Origin: Aquitalea aquatica
GTDB taxonomy: Bacteria; Pseudomonadota; Gammaproteobacteria; Burkholderiales; Chromobacteriaceae
Assembly (NCBI RefSeq): GCF_013911085.1
Contig: NZ_JACERN010000040.1
Location: 1-64,000 of the forward strand
Direction of reading: 5' to 3'
DNA: 64,000 nucleotides
Shown: positions 41,911 through 53,187 of the stretch, in pieces
Numbering within the stretch: the stretch's first letter is position 1
Layout: the number at the start of each line of letters is the position of its first letter
Translations under genes and position numbers: made by a program
The notes under the pieces: model-generated
What the model saw: the letters and a program-made list of their open reading frames with translations, nothing else
What the model was told of the DNA's origin: nothing
Databases searched by the model: none

Positions 41911-41934
41911 AAAGCCCGCATCGCTGCGGGCTTT
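41911..41934 (-). terminator. Rho-independent terminator of pnp
   Basis: AAAGCCCGCA-TCGC-TGCGGGCTTT; the A run at 41908-41913 becomes a T tract on the minus strand. It lies 21 bases past the pnp stop. Confidence 0.88.
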
Positions 41935-41955
41935 CTTGTTTCCGGCAAAGCGGAA

Positions 41956-44103
41956 TTACTGCTGGGTCTTCAGACCGAAGGAGTCGGCGGTTTCGCGCGC
42001 TACCTTGGATTCGTCTTCCAGCAGGGCCTTGATCGACAGGCGGATACGGCCGCGATCATCCATTTCGATGGCCTTGACCTTAACGATCTGGCCTTCCTTC
42101 AGGTAGTCGGACACATTCTTGATACGTTCGTTGGCGATCTGCGAGATGTGAACCAGACCATCCTTGCCCGGCAGAATGGATACGATGGCGCCGACGTTGT
42201 TGTCGAGAATCTTCACCACGGTGCCTTCGTAGATCTTGCCTACTTCGACTTCAACGGTAATTTCCTCGATGCGCTTCTTGGCAGCTTCGGCACCTTCGCC
42301 GGAGATGGAAGCGATGGTGATGGTGCCATCTTCATCGATGTTGATCTCGGTACCGGTATCCTTGGTGATGGAGCGGATGGTTTCGCCACCCTTACCAATC
42401 ACTTCACGGATTTTCTCCGGATTGATCTTCATCACGTACAGACGCGGAGCGTGGGCGGACAGCTCTTGCGGGCCATCCACGGCTTCCTTCATCAGACCCA
42501 GGATATGCTCGCGGCCTTCCTTGGCTTGCGCCAGGGCAACCTGCATGATTTCCTTGGTGATGCCTTGGATCTTGATGTCCATCTGCAGTGCGGTGATGCC
42601 TTCGGCAGTACCAGCCACCTTGAAGTCCATGTCGCCCAGGTGATCTTCATCACCCAGGATGTCGGTCAGCACGGCGAAGCGGTTGCCTTCCAGGATCAGA
42701 CCCATGGCGATACCAGCCACGTGCGCCTTCAGCGGCACACCGGCGGACAGCAGCGACAGGCAGCCGCCACATACCGAAGCCATGGAGGACGAACCGTTGG
42801 ACTCGGTGATTTCCGATACCACGCGCATGGAGTAACCGAATTCGGTTTCCGGCGGCAGAACGGCGATCAGCGCGCGCTTGGCCAGACGGCCGTGGCCGAT
42901 TTCACGACGCTTCGGCGGGCCCATGCGGCCGGCTTCACCGGTGGAGTACGGCGGGAAGTTGTAATGCAGCATGAAGCGCTCGGTGTACTCACCGGCCAGC
43001 GCGTCGATGATTTGCTCATCCTGCTTGGTACCCAGCGTGGTAACCACCAGACCCTGGGTTTCGCCACGGGTAAACAGGGCGGAACCATGGGTACGCGGCA
43101 GCACGTTGCTGCGGATGCTGATCGGGCGCACGGTACGGGTGTCGCGACCGTCAATACGCGCTTCGCCAGCCAGAATCTGGCCACGTACGATTTCCGCTTC
43201 CAGACCCTTGAAGATGCCCTTGATCTCGTTAGCCTTCAGGGTGTCGGTTTCTTCATTGATCAGCGCAGCCTTCACGTCGCTCCAGGCTTCGTTGATGGCC
43301 ACGGTACGGGCTTGCTTCTGACGCAGGCGGAAGGCATCAGCCAGCTTGGCACCGGCAATGCCACGTACCTGGGCGATCAGCTCTTCGTTTTGTACCGGAG
43401 CAGCCCAGTCAAACATCACCGGGTTGACTTCGTCAGCCAGTTCGTTGATGGCCTTGATGGCGGACTGCATTTGTTCGTGACCGAACACTACAGCACCCAG
43501 CATCACGGCTTCGGACAGTTCCTTGGCTTCAGATTCCACCATCAGCACGGCACGTTCGGTACCGGCCACCACCAGATCCATGGCGGAAGTCGCCAGTTCG
43601 GTCTTGGTCGGGTTCAGGATGTATTCGCCATTGGCGTAGCCCACGCGGGCAGCGCCGATCGGGCCGGCAAACGGCAGGCCGGAGATGGCCAGTGCAGCAG
43701 AAGCACCAATCATGGCCGGGATGTCGGAATCCACTTCCGGATTCAGCGACAGTACGGTGGCCACGATCTGTACGTCGTGATAGAAGCCTTCCGGGAACAG
43801 CGGGCGGATCGGACGGTCGATCAGGCGGCTGGTCAGCACTTCCTTCTCGGACTGCTTGCCTTCGCGCTTGAAGAAGCCACCCGGAATTTTACCGGCAGCG
43901 TAGGTACGCTCCAGGTAGTCCACGGTCAGCGGGAAGAAGTCCTGGCCCGGCTTGATATTTTTGCCGCCAACAACGGCCACCAGAACCACGGTTTCATCAA
44001 CGGATACAATAACGGAGCCGGAAGCCTGACGCGCTACTTCGCCAGTTTCCAGGGTAACGGTCTGGTTACCATACTGAAACGATTTGGTAATTTTATTGAA
44101 CAC
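41956..44103 (-). CDS. pnp: Polyribonucleotide nucleotidyltransferase (PNPase)
   Basis: 715-residue phosphorolytic 3'-5' exoribonuclease, trimer and degradosome partner. Two RNase PH domains are seen (about 1-230 and 300-540; [22 protein letters not shown] and the second core with GDMDFKVAG), then a KH domain ([15 protein letters not shown]) and an S1 domain ([11 protein letters not shown]). I chose the GTG at 44103: it gives the conserved [12 protein letters not shown] start and has AAGGGA upstream. An ATG at 44136 would add 11 residues not seen in the family. It is last in the rimP-to-pnp block but separated from rpsO by a terminator. Confidence 0.96.
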   Translation of the reverse strand: MFNKITKSFQYGNQTVTLETGEVARQASGSVIVSVDETVVLVAVVGGKNIKPGQDFFPLTVDYLERTYAAGKIPGGFFKREGKQSEKEVLTSRLIDRPIRPLFPEGFYHDVQIVATVLSLNPEVDSDIPAMIGASAALAISGLPFAGPIGAARVGYANGEYILNPTKTELATSAMDLVVAGTERAVLMVESEAKELSEAVMLGAVVFGHEQMQSAIKAINELADEVNPVMFDWAAPVQNEELIAQVRGIAGAKLADAFRLRQKQARTVAINEAWSDVKAALINEETDTLKANEIKGIFKGLEAEIVRGQILAGEARIDGRDTRTVRPISIRSNVLPRTHGSALFTRGETQGLVVTTLGTKQDEQIIDALAGEYTERFMLHYNFPPYSTGEAGRMGPPKRREIGHGRLAKRALIAVLPPETEFGYSMRVVSEITESNGSSSMASVCGGCLSLLSAGVPLKAHVAGIAMGLILEGNRFAVLTDILGDEDHLGDMDFKVAGTAEGITALQMDIKIQGITKEIMQVALAQAKEGREHILGLMKEAVDGPQELSAHAPRLYVMKINPEKIREVIGKGGETIRSITKDTGTEINIDEDGTITIASISGEGAEAAKKRIEEITVEVEVGKIYEGTVVKILDNNVGAIVSILPGKDGLVHISQIANERIKNVSDYLKEGQIVKVKAIEMDDRGRIRLSIKALLEDESKVARETADSFGLKTQQ

Positions 44104-44241
44104 AGGGCATCCCTTAGTCAAAATATGTTTTTTCAAGCTGAAAACACAACGGGAACCCCTAAAAATTCAGACCGACCGCGATCAAAATTTCTAGAGGCTC
44201 CCCCCGTTGTCACAGTAATACAGCGTGCTTGAAGGCCAGCG

Positions 44242-44273
44242 TGAAAAAGTCGCAGACTTGCTGCGACTTTTTC
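44242..44273 (-). terminator. Terminator between rpsO and pnp
   Basis: GAAAAAGTCGCAG-ACTTG(C)-CTGCGACTTTTTC, a 13-base stem with T-rich end on the minus strand, 14 bases past the rpsO stop. As in E. coli, partial read-through would feed pnp. Confidence 0.85.
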
Positions 44274-44286
44274 AAACCTGAACCAA

Positions 44287-44556
44287 TTACTTGCGCAGAC
44301 CCAGACGGGCAATCACGGCGCGGTAGCTGTCAGCATCGGTGCGCTTGAGGTAGTCAAGCAGACGACGACGACGGCTAACCATTTTCAACAGACCACGACG
44401 GCTGTGGTGATCCTTGGTGTTGGCCTTGAAGTGCGGGGTCAGATCGTTGATACGAGCGGTCAGCAGTGCGATTTGCACTTCGGACGAACCAGTATCGCCT
44501 TCCTTGTGTTGGAAGTTTTTAACGATTTCTGCTTTTTGGGTGGCGGTCATTGCCAT
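44287..44556 (-). CDS. rpsO: 30S ribosomal protein S15
   Basis: 89-residue primary binding protein of the 16S rRNA central domain. [45 protein letters not shown] and the LGLRK end are fully conserved. The ATG at 44556 gives the standard length and has GGAG eight bases upstream; the ATG at 44571 would add five residues and destroy that spacing. Confidence 0.97.
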   Translation of the reverse strand: MAMTATQKAEIVKNFQHKEGDTGSSEVQIALLTARINDLTPHFKANTKDHHSRRGLLKMVSRRRRLLDYLKRTDADSYRAVIARLGLRK

Positions 44557-44636
44557 TTTGGGTAACTCCAAATCAGGTAAGGATCTTGCGATCCGACAAG
44601 TGCAGCGAGCCGGTTGCCCAACCCATCCACACTTCG

Positions 44637-45560
44637 CTAGCAGGCTGCCTGCTTGACAGCCAGCAGTCTGATCGGGTGCAGCATGTCATCATCACGCACC
44701 TCGGCCAGACCAAGAAACTCCGCGTTTGCATCGCTGTAAACCCGGAAGCGCGTCATTTTCTCACAGTTGCCGGCAAAACGCACGGCCTGCCCATGAATAA
44801 AACGCCCGGCCATGGCTTCATCCAGCGTGGTGGCGGGAAAATGTTGCACCAACACATCGGCCGGCAACAGCAAAGCCTCGCGCCCGGCCATGTCCAGCGC
44901 CTCGACGGCCGCCAGCGTGTGCGCCTCGGACAATTGAAAGCCACCAGTAGTCGTACGGCGCAGGCCGGTCAGATGGGCGGCGCAATCCAGCGCAATGGCA
45001 ATGTCCTCGGCCAGAGTACGGATATAAGTGCCCTTGCTGCACAGCACGTCGATTACTGCTTCCACACCATCAAAGCTGATCAGCTTGAGCGAGTGAATGG
45101 TGATGCGGCGTGGCTCGCGATGGATTTCAATGCCTTCGCGAGCATATTCATACAGCGGTTTGCCCTGGTGCTTGAGCGCCGAATACATTGGCGGCACCTG
45201 GCTGATCTCGCCGACGAACTGCTGCATCACCTGCAACAGGCCTGCCTCATCAAATGCAATCGGACATTCCCGAATGACATCGCCTTCGATGTCACCGGTG
45301 GTAGTCGCCACACCAAAGCGCACCGTGGCACGGTAGCCCTTGTCGGCATCCAGCAGGTAAGAGGAGAACTTGGTGGCCTCCCCCAGACACATCGGCAACA
45401 GGCCGGTGGCCAGCGGATCCAGCACGCCGGTATGGCCTGCCTTGGCAGCGTTCAGCAACCAACGCGCCTTTTGCAACGCGTTATTGCTGGAAATATCATA
45501 GGGCTTGTCGATCAGCAGCACGCCATCGATCTGGCGGCGGTTGCTGCGCGGCTTGCTCAT
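44637..45560 (-). CDS. truB: tRNA pseudouridine(55) synthase
   Basis: 307-residue enzyme that isomerises U55 in the T-loop of tRNAs. The catalytic Asp48 lies in [29 protein letters not shown] and the [13 protein letters not shown] block are conserved. The C-terminal part is a PUA-like RNA-binding domain. Its start overlaps the rbfA stop by four bases. Confidence 0.97.
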   Translation of the reverse strand: MSKPRSNRRQIDGVLLIDKPYDISSNNALQKARWLLNAAKAGHTGVLDPLATGLLPMCLGEATKFSSYLLDADKGYRATVRFGVATTTGDIEGDVIRECPIAFDEAGLLQVMQQFVGEISQVPPMYSALKHQGKPLYEYAREGIEIHREPRRITIHSLKLISFDGVEAVIDVLCSKGTYIRTLAEDIAIALDCAAHLTGLRRTTTGGFQLSEAHTLAAVEALDMAGREALLLPADVLVQHFPATTLDEAMAGRFIHGQAVRFAGNCEKMTRFRVYSDANAEFLGLAEVRDDDMLHPIRLLAVKQAAC

Positions 45561-45985
45561 TCCTCGCTACCTTCCTGCTCTTGCGCGGCCGCTGCGCCCT
45601 CGCCTTCACCAGCGCTGAATTTTTCAGCGTCTTCACGCGCCACCTGATTGATCAGGCTGGTCATGTGCATGCCGCGCGATACCGACTCGTCATAGACAAA
45701 GTGCAGCTGTGGCGTGGTGAACATCTTGATGCTGCGACCCAGCTCGGAGCGCAGGAAACCGGCGGAGTGATCAAGCGCTTCCTGGCTGACTTCACGGGTC
45801 TTTTCGTCCATCACGGTGTAGAACACCTTGGCGTGCGAGTAGTCACGCGTCACCTGCACGGCGGTAATGGTGATCCAGCCCACGCGCGGGTCTTTCAGAC
45901 CGGTGCGGACCAGTTCGGCCAACTCGCGCTGAATCTGCTCAGCAATGCGGTCGGAGCGGGAGAAACCTTTTCTGGCTTTGGCCAT
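45557..45985 (-). CDS. rbfA: Ribosome-binding factor A
   Basis: 142-residue KH-fold protein for late maturation of the 30S subunit. RIAEQIQRELAELV near the start, DYSHAKVFYTV and LHFVYDESVSRGMHMTSLI are signatures. The tail after residue 125 is rich in Glu, Gly and Ala and probably unstructured. The ATG at 45985 (MAKARKGFSRSDR) fits the family; longer frames do not. A gap of 135 bases separates it from infB. Confidence 0.96.
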   Translation of the reverse strand: MAKARKGFSRSDRIAEQIQRELAELVRTGLKDPRVGWITITAVQVTRDYSHAKVFYTVMDEKTREVSQEALDHSAGFLRSELGRSIKMFTTPQLHFVYDESVSRGMHMTSLINQVAREDAEKFSAGEGEGAAAAQEQEGSEE

Positions 45986-46120
45986 GATTTCCATCCTGTC
46001 GGTATAAAAGCGGCCAACAGCCAGCCGGGCAGATACCCGGCCTTGTGTCAGCCGCCTTGAATGCAAAAGGCGAGCGCCTTCGAGCCTGAGCCCGAAGCGC
46101 GCCCGCCGGGTAGCTGCCGC

Positions 46121-49066
46121 TTACAGCGAGCGAGCCACTTCCACGATTTCGAAAGCTTCCAGTTGGTCGCCTTCCTGGATGTCGTTGAAGTTCTTCAGCA
46201 TCAGGCCACATTCGTAACCCTGCTTCACTTCCTTCACGTCGTCCTTGAAGCGCTTCAGCGAGTCCAGTTCGCCGGTGTGCACCACCACGTGGTTGCGGAT
46301 CAGACGGATCGAAGCAGTACGCTTGATCATGCCGTCGGTCACCATACAACCCGCGATATTGCCTACCTTCGACACCGGGATCACCTGACGGATCTCGACG
46401 GTACCCAGGATTTGTTCTTTCTTCTCCGGAGCCAGCATGCCGGACAGGGCTGCTTTCACTTCGTCCACGGCATCGTAAATGATGCTGTAGTAACGAATGT
46501 CCACGCCTTCGTTCTCGGCCAGCTTGCGCGCCGCAGCGTCGGAGCGGGTGTTGAAGCCGATCACGATAGCCTTGGAGGCGATTGCCAGGTTGATGTCCGA
46601 TTCCGAGATACCACCCACGCCGGAGTGCAGGATGCTGACGCGCACTTCGTCGGTGGACAGCTTTTGCAGGCTGCCAGCCAGGGCTTCGTAGGAACCCTGT
46701 ACGTCGGCCTTGATGATGATGGACAAGGTTTGCACCTCGCCACTGCCATCGGCCATCTGGGCGAACATGTTTTCCAGCTTGGCGGCTTGCTGCTTGGCCA
46801 GGCGAACGTCACGGAACTTACCGGCACGGAACAGGGCGATTTCACGCGCCTTGCGTTCGTCGGTCAGCACCATGGCATCTTCACCGGCTTGCGGTACGTC
46901 GGACAGACCCAGAATTTCTACCGGGATGGCCGGGCCAGCGGTGTCGATGGCCTTGCCGTTTTCGTCCATCATGGCGCGAACGCGACCAAATGCCGTACCA
47001 GCCAGTACCACGTCGCCCTTCTTCAGGGTGCCGGACTGAACCAGCAGGGTGGCTACCGGGCCACGACCCTTGTCCAGACGGGCTTCCACGATGATGCCCT
47101 TGGCCGGGGCTTCGATCGGTGCATTCAGCTCCAGTACTTCGGCTTGCAGCAAGATGGCTTCCAGCAGCGCATCGATGTTGGTGCCTTGCTTGGCAGAAAC
47201 TTCGATGAACTGGGTATCGCCACCCCAGTCTTCCGGCACCACTTCGTGCGAAACCAGTTCCTGACGGATGCGTTCTACATTGGCACCCATCTTGTCGATC
47301 TTGTTGACCGCCACCACCATCGGCACTTTGGCAGCCTTGGCATGGTGAATGGCTTCAATGGTCTGCGGCATCACGCCGTCATCGGCAGCCACGACCAGCA
47401 CCACGATGTCGGTCGCCTTGGCACCACGAGCACGCATAGCGGTAAACGCTTCGTGACCCGGAGTATCCAGGAAGGTGATCATGCCGCGCGGAGTTTCCAC
47501 GTGGTAAGCACCGATATGCTGGGTAATGCCACCGGCTTCGCCCGCAGCCACTTTGGCGCGACGAATGTAGTCCAGCAGCGAGGTCTTGCCGTGGTCGACG
47601 TGACCCATCACGGTCACTACCGGCGGACGCGGCAACACAGCCACTTCCACTTCTTCGCCTTCCGGCTTTTCCAGATAGGCTTCCGGATCATCCGCCTGTG
47701 CCGCACGCGGCTTGTGGCCCATTTCTTCCACCACGATCATGGCAGTTTCCTGGTCCAGCACCTGATTGATGGTCACCATCATGCCCATCTTCATCAGGAC
47801 CTTGATCACCTCGACGGCCTTGACGGCCATGCGGTGAGCCAGATCGGCGACAGAGATGGTTTCCGGCACCAGCACTTCATGAATGATGGGCTCGGTCGGG
47901 GCCTGGAAAGCATGCTGATTGTTCTGCTTGTGCTTGCCCTTGCCACCACGGGATTTCCAGTCGCTGCCGGCATCGCCGCCCTTGGTCTTCAGACCACGGC
48001 CCTTCTTGCCTTCTTCCCAGCGCTCGTTACCCTTCTTGGCGCCGCCCTTCTTGGCATCCGGACGACCGGCTACCGTAGCAGGAACGACCGGGGCACCCGG
48101 CGCTGCAGCCGGACGCGGGCCGCGATTATCGGCACCAGCCGGACGCGGACCACGGTTGTCGGCACCAGCCGGGCGCGGGCCACGGTTGTCACCAGCCGGG
48201 CGCGGACCACGATTGTCGGCACCAGCCGGGCGCGGGCCACGGTTGTCACCAGCCGGGCGCGGGCCACGGTTGTCGGCACCAGCCGGACGCGGACCGCGCT
48301 CATCGCGGCGCTCGTCGCTGCGTGCCTCAACCGGCTTCGGCGCTTCAACCGGCTTGGGAGCCGGGGCCGGTGCGGGTTGCTGGGCAGCCAGACGAGCTGC
48401 CTGACGGCGCTCTTCGCGTTCGATTTTTTCGCGCATCAGCTCTTGCTGACGGGCACGGAAAGCAGCCTGACGCTTTTCTTCCGCTTCGCGGGAGGCTACT
48501 TCTTCCGGCGACAGAATGGAGGCCACTGTGCGTACCGGAGCCGGAGCCGGCTTGGCAGCAGGTGCAGCTTCCTTGGCCGGGGCTTCCGCAGCCGGGGCTA
48601 CCGGTGCGGCGGGCTTGGATTCCACCTTGGGTTCAACCTTTACTTGCGGTTCCGGCTTTGCTTCCGGCTTGACTTCAGCCGGCTTGGTCTCTGCCGCCGG
48701 AGCGGGGGCAGAAACAGGTTCGGCGGCTTTGGCTACCGGAGCGGCAGCCGGCGCAACTTCTGCCGGTGCAGCTGCCGGACCATCTTCCGGGCGAACCACG
48801 ACACGCTTCTTGCGCGTCTCCACTTTTACCGTACTACCGTCTGCGGTCTTGATTTCACTGGTGGACTTGCGGGTCAGCGTAATACGCGACTCATCACGGG
48901 CGCCATGCGAACGCTTCAGGTAGTCAAGAAGCTGGGATTTATCCTGCTCGGAGAGCGTATCATCCGGCGCGCGCTTGGCCACACCCGCTGCACGAAGCTG
49001 TTCCAGCAATCGTTCAGGCGTGAGGTTCAGCTCACCGGCAAACTGTTTTACATTCGTCAATACCAT
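46121..49066 (-). CDS. infB: Translation initiation factor IF-2
   Basis: 981-residue GTPase that places initiator tRNA on the 30S subunit and joins the subunits. A conserved IF2 N-terminal subdomain (about 1-55) is followed by a long disordered linker rich in Ala, Pro, Glu and Lys, including tandem [10 protein letters not shown] units (48108-48300). The G domain starts near residue 487 (GHVDHGKTS), with DTPGHEAF and NKID; the C-terminal barrels and fMet-tRNA-binding domain complete it. The ATG at 49066 ([13 protein letters not shown]) matches relatives; one at 49078 adds four residues. The 1008-codon frame on the opposite strand is a shadow. Confidence 0.97.
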   Translation of the reverse strand: MVLTNVKQFAGELNLTPERLLEQLRAAGVAKRAPDDTLSEQDKSQLLDYLKRSHGARDESRITLTRKSTSEIKTADGSTVKVETRKKRVVVRPEDGPAAAPAEVAPAAAPVAKAAEPVSAPAPAAETKPAEVKPEAKPEPQVKVEPKVESKPAAPVAPAAEAPAKEAAPAAKPAPAPVRTVASILSPEEVASREAEEKRQAAFRARQQELMREKIEREERRQAARLAAQQPAPAPAPKPVEAPKPVEARSDERRDERGPRPAGADNRGPRPAGDNRGPRPAGADNRGPRPAGDNRGPRPAGADNRGPRPAGADNRGPRPAAAPGAPVVPATVAGRPDAKKGGAKKGNERWEEGKKGRGLKTKGGDAGSDWKSRGGKGKHKQNNQHAFQAPTEPIIHEVLVPETISVADLAHRMAVKAVEVIKVLMKMGMMVTINQVLDQETAMIVVEEMGHKPRAAQADDPEAYLEKPEGEEVEVAVLPRPPVVTVMGHVDHGKTSLLDYIRRAKVAAGEAGGITQHIGAYHVETPRGMITFLDTPGHEAFTAMRARGAKATDIVVLVVAADDGVMPQTIEAIHHAKAAKVPMVVAVNKIDKMGANVERIRQELVSHEVVPEDWGGDTQFIEVSAKQGTNIDALLEAILLQAEVLELNAPIEAPAKGIIVEARLDKGRGPVATLLVQSGTLKKGDVVLAGTAFGRVRAMMDENGKAIDTAGPAIPVEILGLSDVPQAGEDAMVLTDERKAREIALFRAGKFRDVRLAKQQAAKLENMFAQMADGSGEVQTLSIIIKADVQGSYEALAGSLQKLSTDEVRVSILHSGVGGISESDINLAIASKAIVIGFNTRSDAAARKLAENEGVDIRYYSIIYDAVDEVKAALSGMLAPEKKEQILGTVEIRQVIPVSKVGNIAGCMVTDGMIKRTASIRLIRNHVVVHTGELDSLKRFKDDVKEVKQGYECGLMLKNFNDIQEGDQLEAFEIVEVARSL
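48108..48300 (-). repeat. In-frame tandem repeats in infB (seven RGPRPAG units)
   Basis: Seven copies of a nine- or ten-residue unit, [10 protein letters not shown] or RGPRPAGDN, encoded by 27- and 30-base DNA units in tandem. The Arg-Gly-rich run lies in the disordered linker of IF-2. Being in frame, unit loss or gain would alter only linker length. Confidence 0.9.
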
Positions 49067-49105
49067 GCGTCTTCCCAAATTCCGTAAATACTTCCCGAAG
49101 AAGCC

Positions 49106-50584
49106 TTACTGGTTGAACCAGTGTTCGCGCGCTTTCATGATGATTGCACGTGCAGCTTCAGCTTCAATGCCGGTCATGTCCACCAGATCGTCGACGGCCA
49201 GATCGGCCAGATCATCTCGCGTGGACACGCCGTTTTCGGCCAACTTGCGAACCAGCTCGGCGTCCAGACCCTCGATATCCTTCAGGTCTTCGGACACACC
49301 TTCGACTTTCTCTTCGGACGCAATGGCCTGGGTGAGGATGGCGTCACGTGCACGGCTACGCAGCTCATTCACCAACTCCTCGTCAAAACCGTCGATCTCC
49401 AGCATCTCGGTGATCGGCACATATGCCACCTCTTCCAGGGTGGCGAAACCCTCTTGCACCAGAACCGTGGCAGTTGCTTCGTCCACGCTCAGGCACTTGA
49501 CGAACAGATCACGCAATTGCGCATCTTCCGCTTGGTGTTTCTCTTCCGCTTCGGTAACCGTCATGATGTTGAGGTACCAGCCAGTCAGCTCGGCAGCGAG
49601 CTTGACGTTCTGGCCGCTACGACCGATGGCTAGAGCCAGCTGATCTTCCTCGACCACCACATCCATGCTGTGGTTGTCTTCGTCGATCATGATGCGGTTG
49701 ACTTCAGCCGGGGACAGCGCGTTGATCACGAACTGCGCCGGCTCCGGTGCCCACAACACGATATCGATACGCTCGCCAGCCAGTTCCTGGGTAACGGCCT
49801 GAACGCGGGAGCCGCGCATGCCGATGCAGGTACCTTGCGGGTCGATGCGGGCATCGTTGGCCTTGACGGCGATCTTGGCACGCAGACCGGCATCGCGGAC
49901 AGCTTCCTTGATCTCCAGCAGGCCTTCTTCGATTTCCGGCACTTCCAGCTCAAACAGCTTGATGATGAACTGGCTGGAAGTACGCGACAACACCAGCTGC
50001 GGACCACGACCCATGCGGTCGATGCGCAGCAGGAAGGCCTTGACGCGGTCGCCCACGCGCAGGTTTTCCTTCGGAATCATCTGATCGCGCGGCAGTACGG
50101 CTTCCAGCTTGCCGCATTCGATAATGGCATTGCCACGTTCGATACGCTTGATGGTGCCACTAACCAGATGTTCGCGGCGCTGCAGGAATTCGTTCAGCAG
50201 CTGTTCGCGCTCGGCATCACGGATGCGTTGCAGGATAACCTGCTTGGCAGTCTGCGCACCGATGCGACCGAATTCGACCGCTTCCATCGGCTGTTCGATC
50301 ACGGCACCCACTTCGATGCGCGGATCATCATCACGCGCGTCGGTGATGGTGAGTTCACGGCTTTCGTTTTCGATCAGCTCGTTCTGCACCACCGTCCAGC
50401 GGCGGAAAGTCTGGTACTGCCCGGTATGGCGGTCGATTTCGACACGCACATCCATTTCGTCATCGGTAAACTTCTTTTTGGTTGCCGAAGCAAGCGCCAT
50501 TTCAAGGGCGGAAAAGACCACGTCCTTGCTGACGTTCTTTTCGCTTGCCAGGGCATCAACCAGCAACAAAATCTCGCGACTCAT
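49106..50584 (-). CDS. nusA: Transcription termination/antitermination protein NusA
   Basis: 492-residue RNA-polymerase-binding factor. The N-terminal domain ([24 protein letters not shown]), S1 domain (about 135-200), two KH domains ([14 protein letters not shown]) and two C-terminal helix-hairpin-helix repeats typical of proteobacterial NusA are all present. The ATG at 50584 is preceded by GGAGG. It lies between rimP and infB in the conserved order. Confidence 0.97.
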   Translation of the reverse strand: MSREILLLVDALASEKNVSKDVVFSALEMALASATKKKFTDDEMDVRVEIDRHTGQYQTFRRWTVVQNELIENESRELTITDARDDDPRIEVGAVIEQPMEAVEFGRIGAQTAKQVILQRIRDAEREQLLNEFLQRREHLVSGTIKRIERGNAIIECGKLEAVLPRDQMIPKENLRVGDRVKAFLLRIDRMGRGPQLVLSRTSSQFIIKLFELEVPEIEEGLLEIKEAVRDAGLRAKIAVKANDARIDPQGTCIGMRGSRVQAVTQELAGERIDIVLWAPEPAQFVINALSPAEVNRIMIDEDNHSMDVVVEEDQLALAIGRSGQNVKLAAELTGWYLNIMTVTEAEEKHQAEDAQLRDLFVKCLSVDEATATVLVQEGFATLEEVAYVPITEMLEIDGFDEELVNELRSRARDAILTQAIASEEKVEGVSEDLKDIEGLDAELVRKLAENGVSTRDDLADLAVDDLVDMTGIEAEAARAIIMKAREHWFNQ

Positions 50585-50635
50585 GCATTCCTCCGAATTT
50601 TTGTCCTTATGCGTGGCGTCAGAGCCCGCCTCCGC

Positions 50636-51064
50636 TCAAAACTCAGGCTCTAGCCTGGCTTTGTCGATATTGGTCAGGGCAATTGCCACGATGCGGCCGC
50701 CTTCCACTTCCAGCTTGACGGCGCCATCTTCAACCCCGGCAAGACGACCGGCAAACTTCTTTTGCTGCTCGACCGGCATGCGCGTCTTGATCTTGGCAAG
50801 CTGTCCGGCAAAGCGCACGAAGTCGGCCTCTTTCTTGAGAGGACGATCCAGCCCCGGGGAGGAAACCTCGAGCCGTTCGTAATTAACGTTTTCAACCGTA
50901 AACAGACGGGTCAGGTGGTTGCTTACCAGCACACAGTCTTCCACCGTGATACCACCGGGCTTGTCCATAAACACGCGATAACCGCCACCCTGGGTCATTT
51001 CGAAATCGACCAGTTCATAGCCTAGACCTGGCAGGGTGTTTTCCAGCAGCAAACGAACATCCAT
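50636..51064 (-). CDS. rimP: Ribosome maturation factor RimP
   Basis: 142-residue protein for 30S maturation. [29 protein letters not shown], the [10 protein letters not shown] motif and the C-terminal SH3-like barrel ([20 protein letters not shown]) are conserved. The ATG at 51064 gives the usual length with GGAAAG before it; the longer open frame upstream runs through the promoter and leader hairpin. First gene of the operon. Confidence 0.96.
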   Translation of the reverse strand: MDVRLLLENTLPGLGYELVDFEMTQGGGYRVFMDKPGGITVEDCVLVSNHLTRLFTVENVNYERLEVSSPGLDRPLKKEADFVRFAGQLAKIKTRMPVEQQKKFAGRLAGVEDGAVKLEVEGGRIVAIALTNIDKARLEPEF

Positions 51065-51080
51065 TGCTTCTTTCCACAAA

Positions 51081-51103
51081 TAAAAAATGGGCGAAACGCC
51101 CAT
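51081..51103 (-). promoter_or_regulatory. Terminator-like hairpin in the rimP leader (candidate attenuator)
   Basis: On the minus strand ATGGGCG-TTT-CGCCCAT is followed by TTTTTTA, an intrinsic-terminator shape, only 17 bases before the rimP ATG. A TACAAT -10 box lies at 51123-51118, so transcripts from it would meet this hairpin within about 30 bases. It could gate the whole rimP-nusA-infB operon or end transcripts coming from further upstream. Confidence 0.6.
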
Positions 51104-51372
51104 CCCTAAACATCGCGATTGTAACCCATTCCCGCGAAAAAGAAAACCGAAGCCTGTCAAGCCCCTACCCACCGCCGCCGCGCGCAGGTCCTGCGCTTTG
51201 CGCGAGTTTTTTACATACTGTAAATTAGCCGCAACCCGACGAAGTTCGGGTATATAAGAACGGGCGCAATGCCCGGTCGAAAATTCAGAAACAAATATAT
51301 AGAAGACGCTCGCCAGCATAACCACTGCCGGCGCGGCACTCTCGAATCAGCACGATGGAGAAACCCTAAGAT
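51104..51372. other. Divergent regulatory region of rimP and fadD
   Basis: Holds the rimP -10 box (51118-51123, minus strand TACAAT) and an inverted repeat CCCGAC-GAAGTTCGGG-type at 51235-51250 nearer fadD. In E. coli a tRNA gene stands ahead of rimP; I looked for one here and do not see it. No small protein is credible. Confidence 0.45.
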
Positions 51373-53052
51373 ATGGAAAAGGTTTGGCTAAAGAATTACC
51401 AGCCGGGGGTACCACACGAGATCGACATCAACCAGTTCCAGTCGATTGTTGAGGTGTTTGATCGCAGCGCAACGAAGTTCCGCGACCGGCCAGCCATGGC
51501 CAATATGGACAAGGTACTGAGCTATGGCGAGCTGCAAACACTGACCGTGCAGTTTGCGTCCTTCCTGCAAAACACGCTGAAGCTACAAAAAGGCGACCGC
51601 GTGGCGGTGATGATGCCCAATTTGCTGCAGTATCCGGTGGCCGTATTCGGTACGCTGCGGGCTGGCGGCACCGTGGTCAACGTCAATCCGCTGTACACGC
51701 CGCGCGAACTGGAGCACCAGCTCAACGACTCCGGTGCCGAAACCATCGTCATCCTGGAGAATTTTGCCAATGTGCTGCAAGACGTGATCGGCCGCACCAA
51801 GGTCAAGAACGTCATCATCGCCTCGATTGGCGACATGCTGGGCTTCCCCAAGCGGCTGCTGGTGAACTTCGTGGTGCGCAAGATCAAGAAGATGGTGCCG
51901 GCATGGCAACTGCCCGGCCACATCGGCTTCAACGACGCCCTGGCAGCGGGTGCATCGCATAGCTTCAAGCCGGTAGAGATCGGCCATGAGGACATCGCCT
52001 TCCTGCAATACACCGGCGGCACCACGGGCATCTCCAAGGGTGCCATGCTGGTCCATCGCAACATCATTGCCAATATGCTGCAGGCGGGCAGCTGGGTGAA
52101 GCCGGCGGCGCGCGAGGGGCAGGAAGTCATCATCACCGCCCTGCCGCTGTACCATATCTTTTCGCTGACGGCCAACCTGATGGTGTTCACCGAACTGGGC
52201 GCGCTGAATATCCTGATCACCAATCCGCGCGACATCCCCGGCTTTATCAAAGAGATCAAGAAATACCGCGTCACCGCCATGACCGGGGTGAATACCCTGT
52301 TCAACGCGCTACTGAACAATCCGGACTTCCTGACCGTCGACTTCTCCAGCTGGCGGCTGGCGCTGGGCGGTGGCATGGCGGTGCAGAAGGCCGTGGCCGA
52401 CAAGTGGAAGCAGGTCACCGGCGTCACCCTGGCCGAAGCCTACGGCCTGACCGAAACCAGCCCGGCAGCCTGCATCAACCCGCTGGATATCAAGGCCTAT
52501 AACGGCACCATCGGCCTGCCGGTCCCCTCCACCGACATCGAGATTCGCGGTGCCGATGGGCAGGCGCTGCCGCAAGGTGAGCAGGGCGAGCTGTGTATCA
52601 AGGGCCCGCAAGTGATGAAGGGCTACTGGAATCGTCCGGACGAAACAGCCAAGGTCATTGACGAGCACGGCTTCCTGGCCACCGGCGACATGGCCATGGT
52701 GACGCCAGAAGGCTTCGTCAAGTTGGTGGACCGCAAGAAGGACATGATTCTGGTATCCGGCTTCAATGTTTACCCCAATGAAGTGGAAGACATTATCGCC
52801 AGCCACCCCGGCGTGCTGGAGGTAGCCTGCATCGGCGTGCCAGACGATAAATCCGGCGAGGTGGTCAAGGTATTCGTGGTGAAAAAAGACCCGGCCCTGA
52901 CGGAAAAGGATGTCATCCACCACTGCCGCGAAAACCTGACCGGCTACAAGGTACCCAAGATGGTGGAGTTCCGTAGCGAACTACCCAAGACCAATGTCGG
53001 CAAGATTCTGCGCCGCGCACTGCGCGACCAGGAAGTCGGCAAACAGGCCTAA
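51373..53052 (+). CDS. fadD: Long-chain-fatty-acid--CoA ligase
   Basis: 559-residue acyl-adenylate-forming enzyme that activates fatty acids with ATP and CoA at the inner membrane, feeding beta-oxidation. The P-loop-like motif YTGGTTGISKGAM, AYGLTETSPAACINP and the hinge DRKKDMILVSGFNVYPNEVE are clear, and the C-terminal catalytic lysine lies in KTNVGKILRRALRD. WLKNYQPGVPHEID at the start is the usual FadD start. GGAG lies upstream and a terminator follows. Confidence 0.94.
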   Translation: MEKVWLKNYQPGVPHEIDINQFQSIVEVFDRSATKFRDRPAMANMDKVLSYGELQTLTVQFASFLQNTLKLQKGDRVAVMMPNLLQYPVAVFGTLRAGGTVVNVNPLYTPRELEHQLNDSGAETIVILENFANVLQDVIGRTKVKNVIIASIGDMLGFPKRLLVNFVVRKIKKMVPAWQLPGHIGFNDALAAGASHSFKPVEIGHEDIAFLQYTGGTTGISKGAMLVHRNIIANMLQAGSWVKPAAREGQEVIITALPLYHIFSLTANLMVFTELGALNILITNPRDIPGFIKEIKKYRVTAMTGVNTLFNALLNNPDFLTVDFSSWRLALGGGMAVQKAVADKWKQVTGVTLAEAYGLTETSPAACINPLDIKAYNGTIGLPVPSTDIEIRGADGQALPQGEQGELCIKGPQVMKGYWNRPDETAKVIDEHGFLATGDMAMVTPEGFVKLVDRKKDMILVSGFNVYPNEVEDIIASHPGVLEVACIGVPDDKSGEVVKVFVVKKDPALTEKDVIHHCRENLTGYKVPKMVEFRSELPKTNVGKILRRALRDQEVGKQA

Positions 53053-53060
53053 ACCATCCA

Positions 53061-53083
53061 AGCCCGCGCAAGCGGGCTTTTTT
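53061..53083 (+). terminator. Rho-independent terminator of fadD
   Basis: AGCCCGC-GCAA-GCGGGCT followed by TTTTTT, eight bases past the stop. Confidence 0.92.
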
Positions 53084-53187
53084 CTTGCCTGCTGTCCCTC
53101 GTCGCCGACTGCAGGCACAATACGGCTATAACAAGGACAGTGTGCTGTCCGCCACAACAAATCTCTTGTATATCGGGAATACCAACC

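Larger units (their letters stand above)
41534..41955. other. Intergenic region between astC and pnp
   Basis: About 420 bases without a credible gene. The half next to astC is AT-rich and must hold its promoter and a palindrome (41622-41638). The right end holds the pnp terminator (41911-41934). I see no RNA gene. Confidence 0.5.

Noticed and set aside
41812-44232. 806-codon open frame on the plus strand
   Set aside because: Antisense to pnp; no domain visible.
46061-49087. 1008-codon open frame on the plus strand
   Set aside because: Antisense to infB. The repeated Arg/Thr-Ser text mirrors the IF-2 repeats and no family is recognisable.
51155-51160. TTGACA as the -35 box of rimP
   Set aside because: It lies 31 bases from the TACAAT box, too far for a sigma70 promoter, and no other -10 is suitably placed.
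51104-51372. tRNA gene upstream of rimP, as in E. coli
   Set aside because: No cloverleaf, no T-loop sequence and no CCA end could be traced on either strand.
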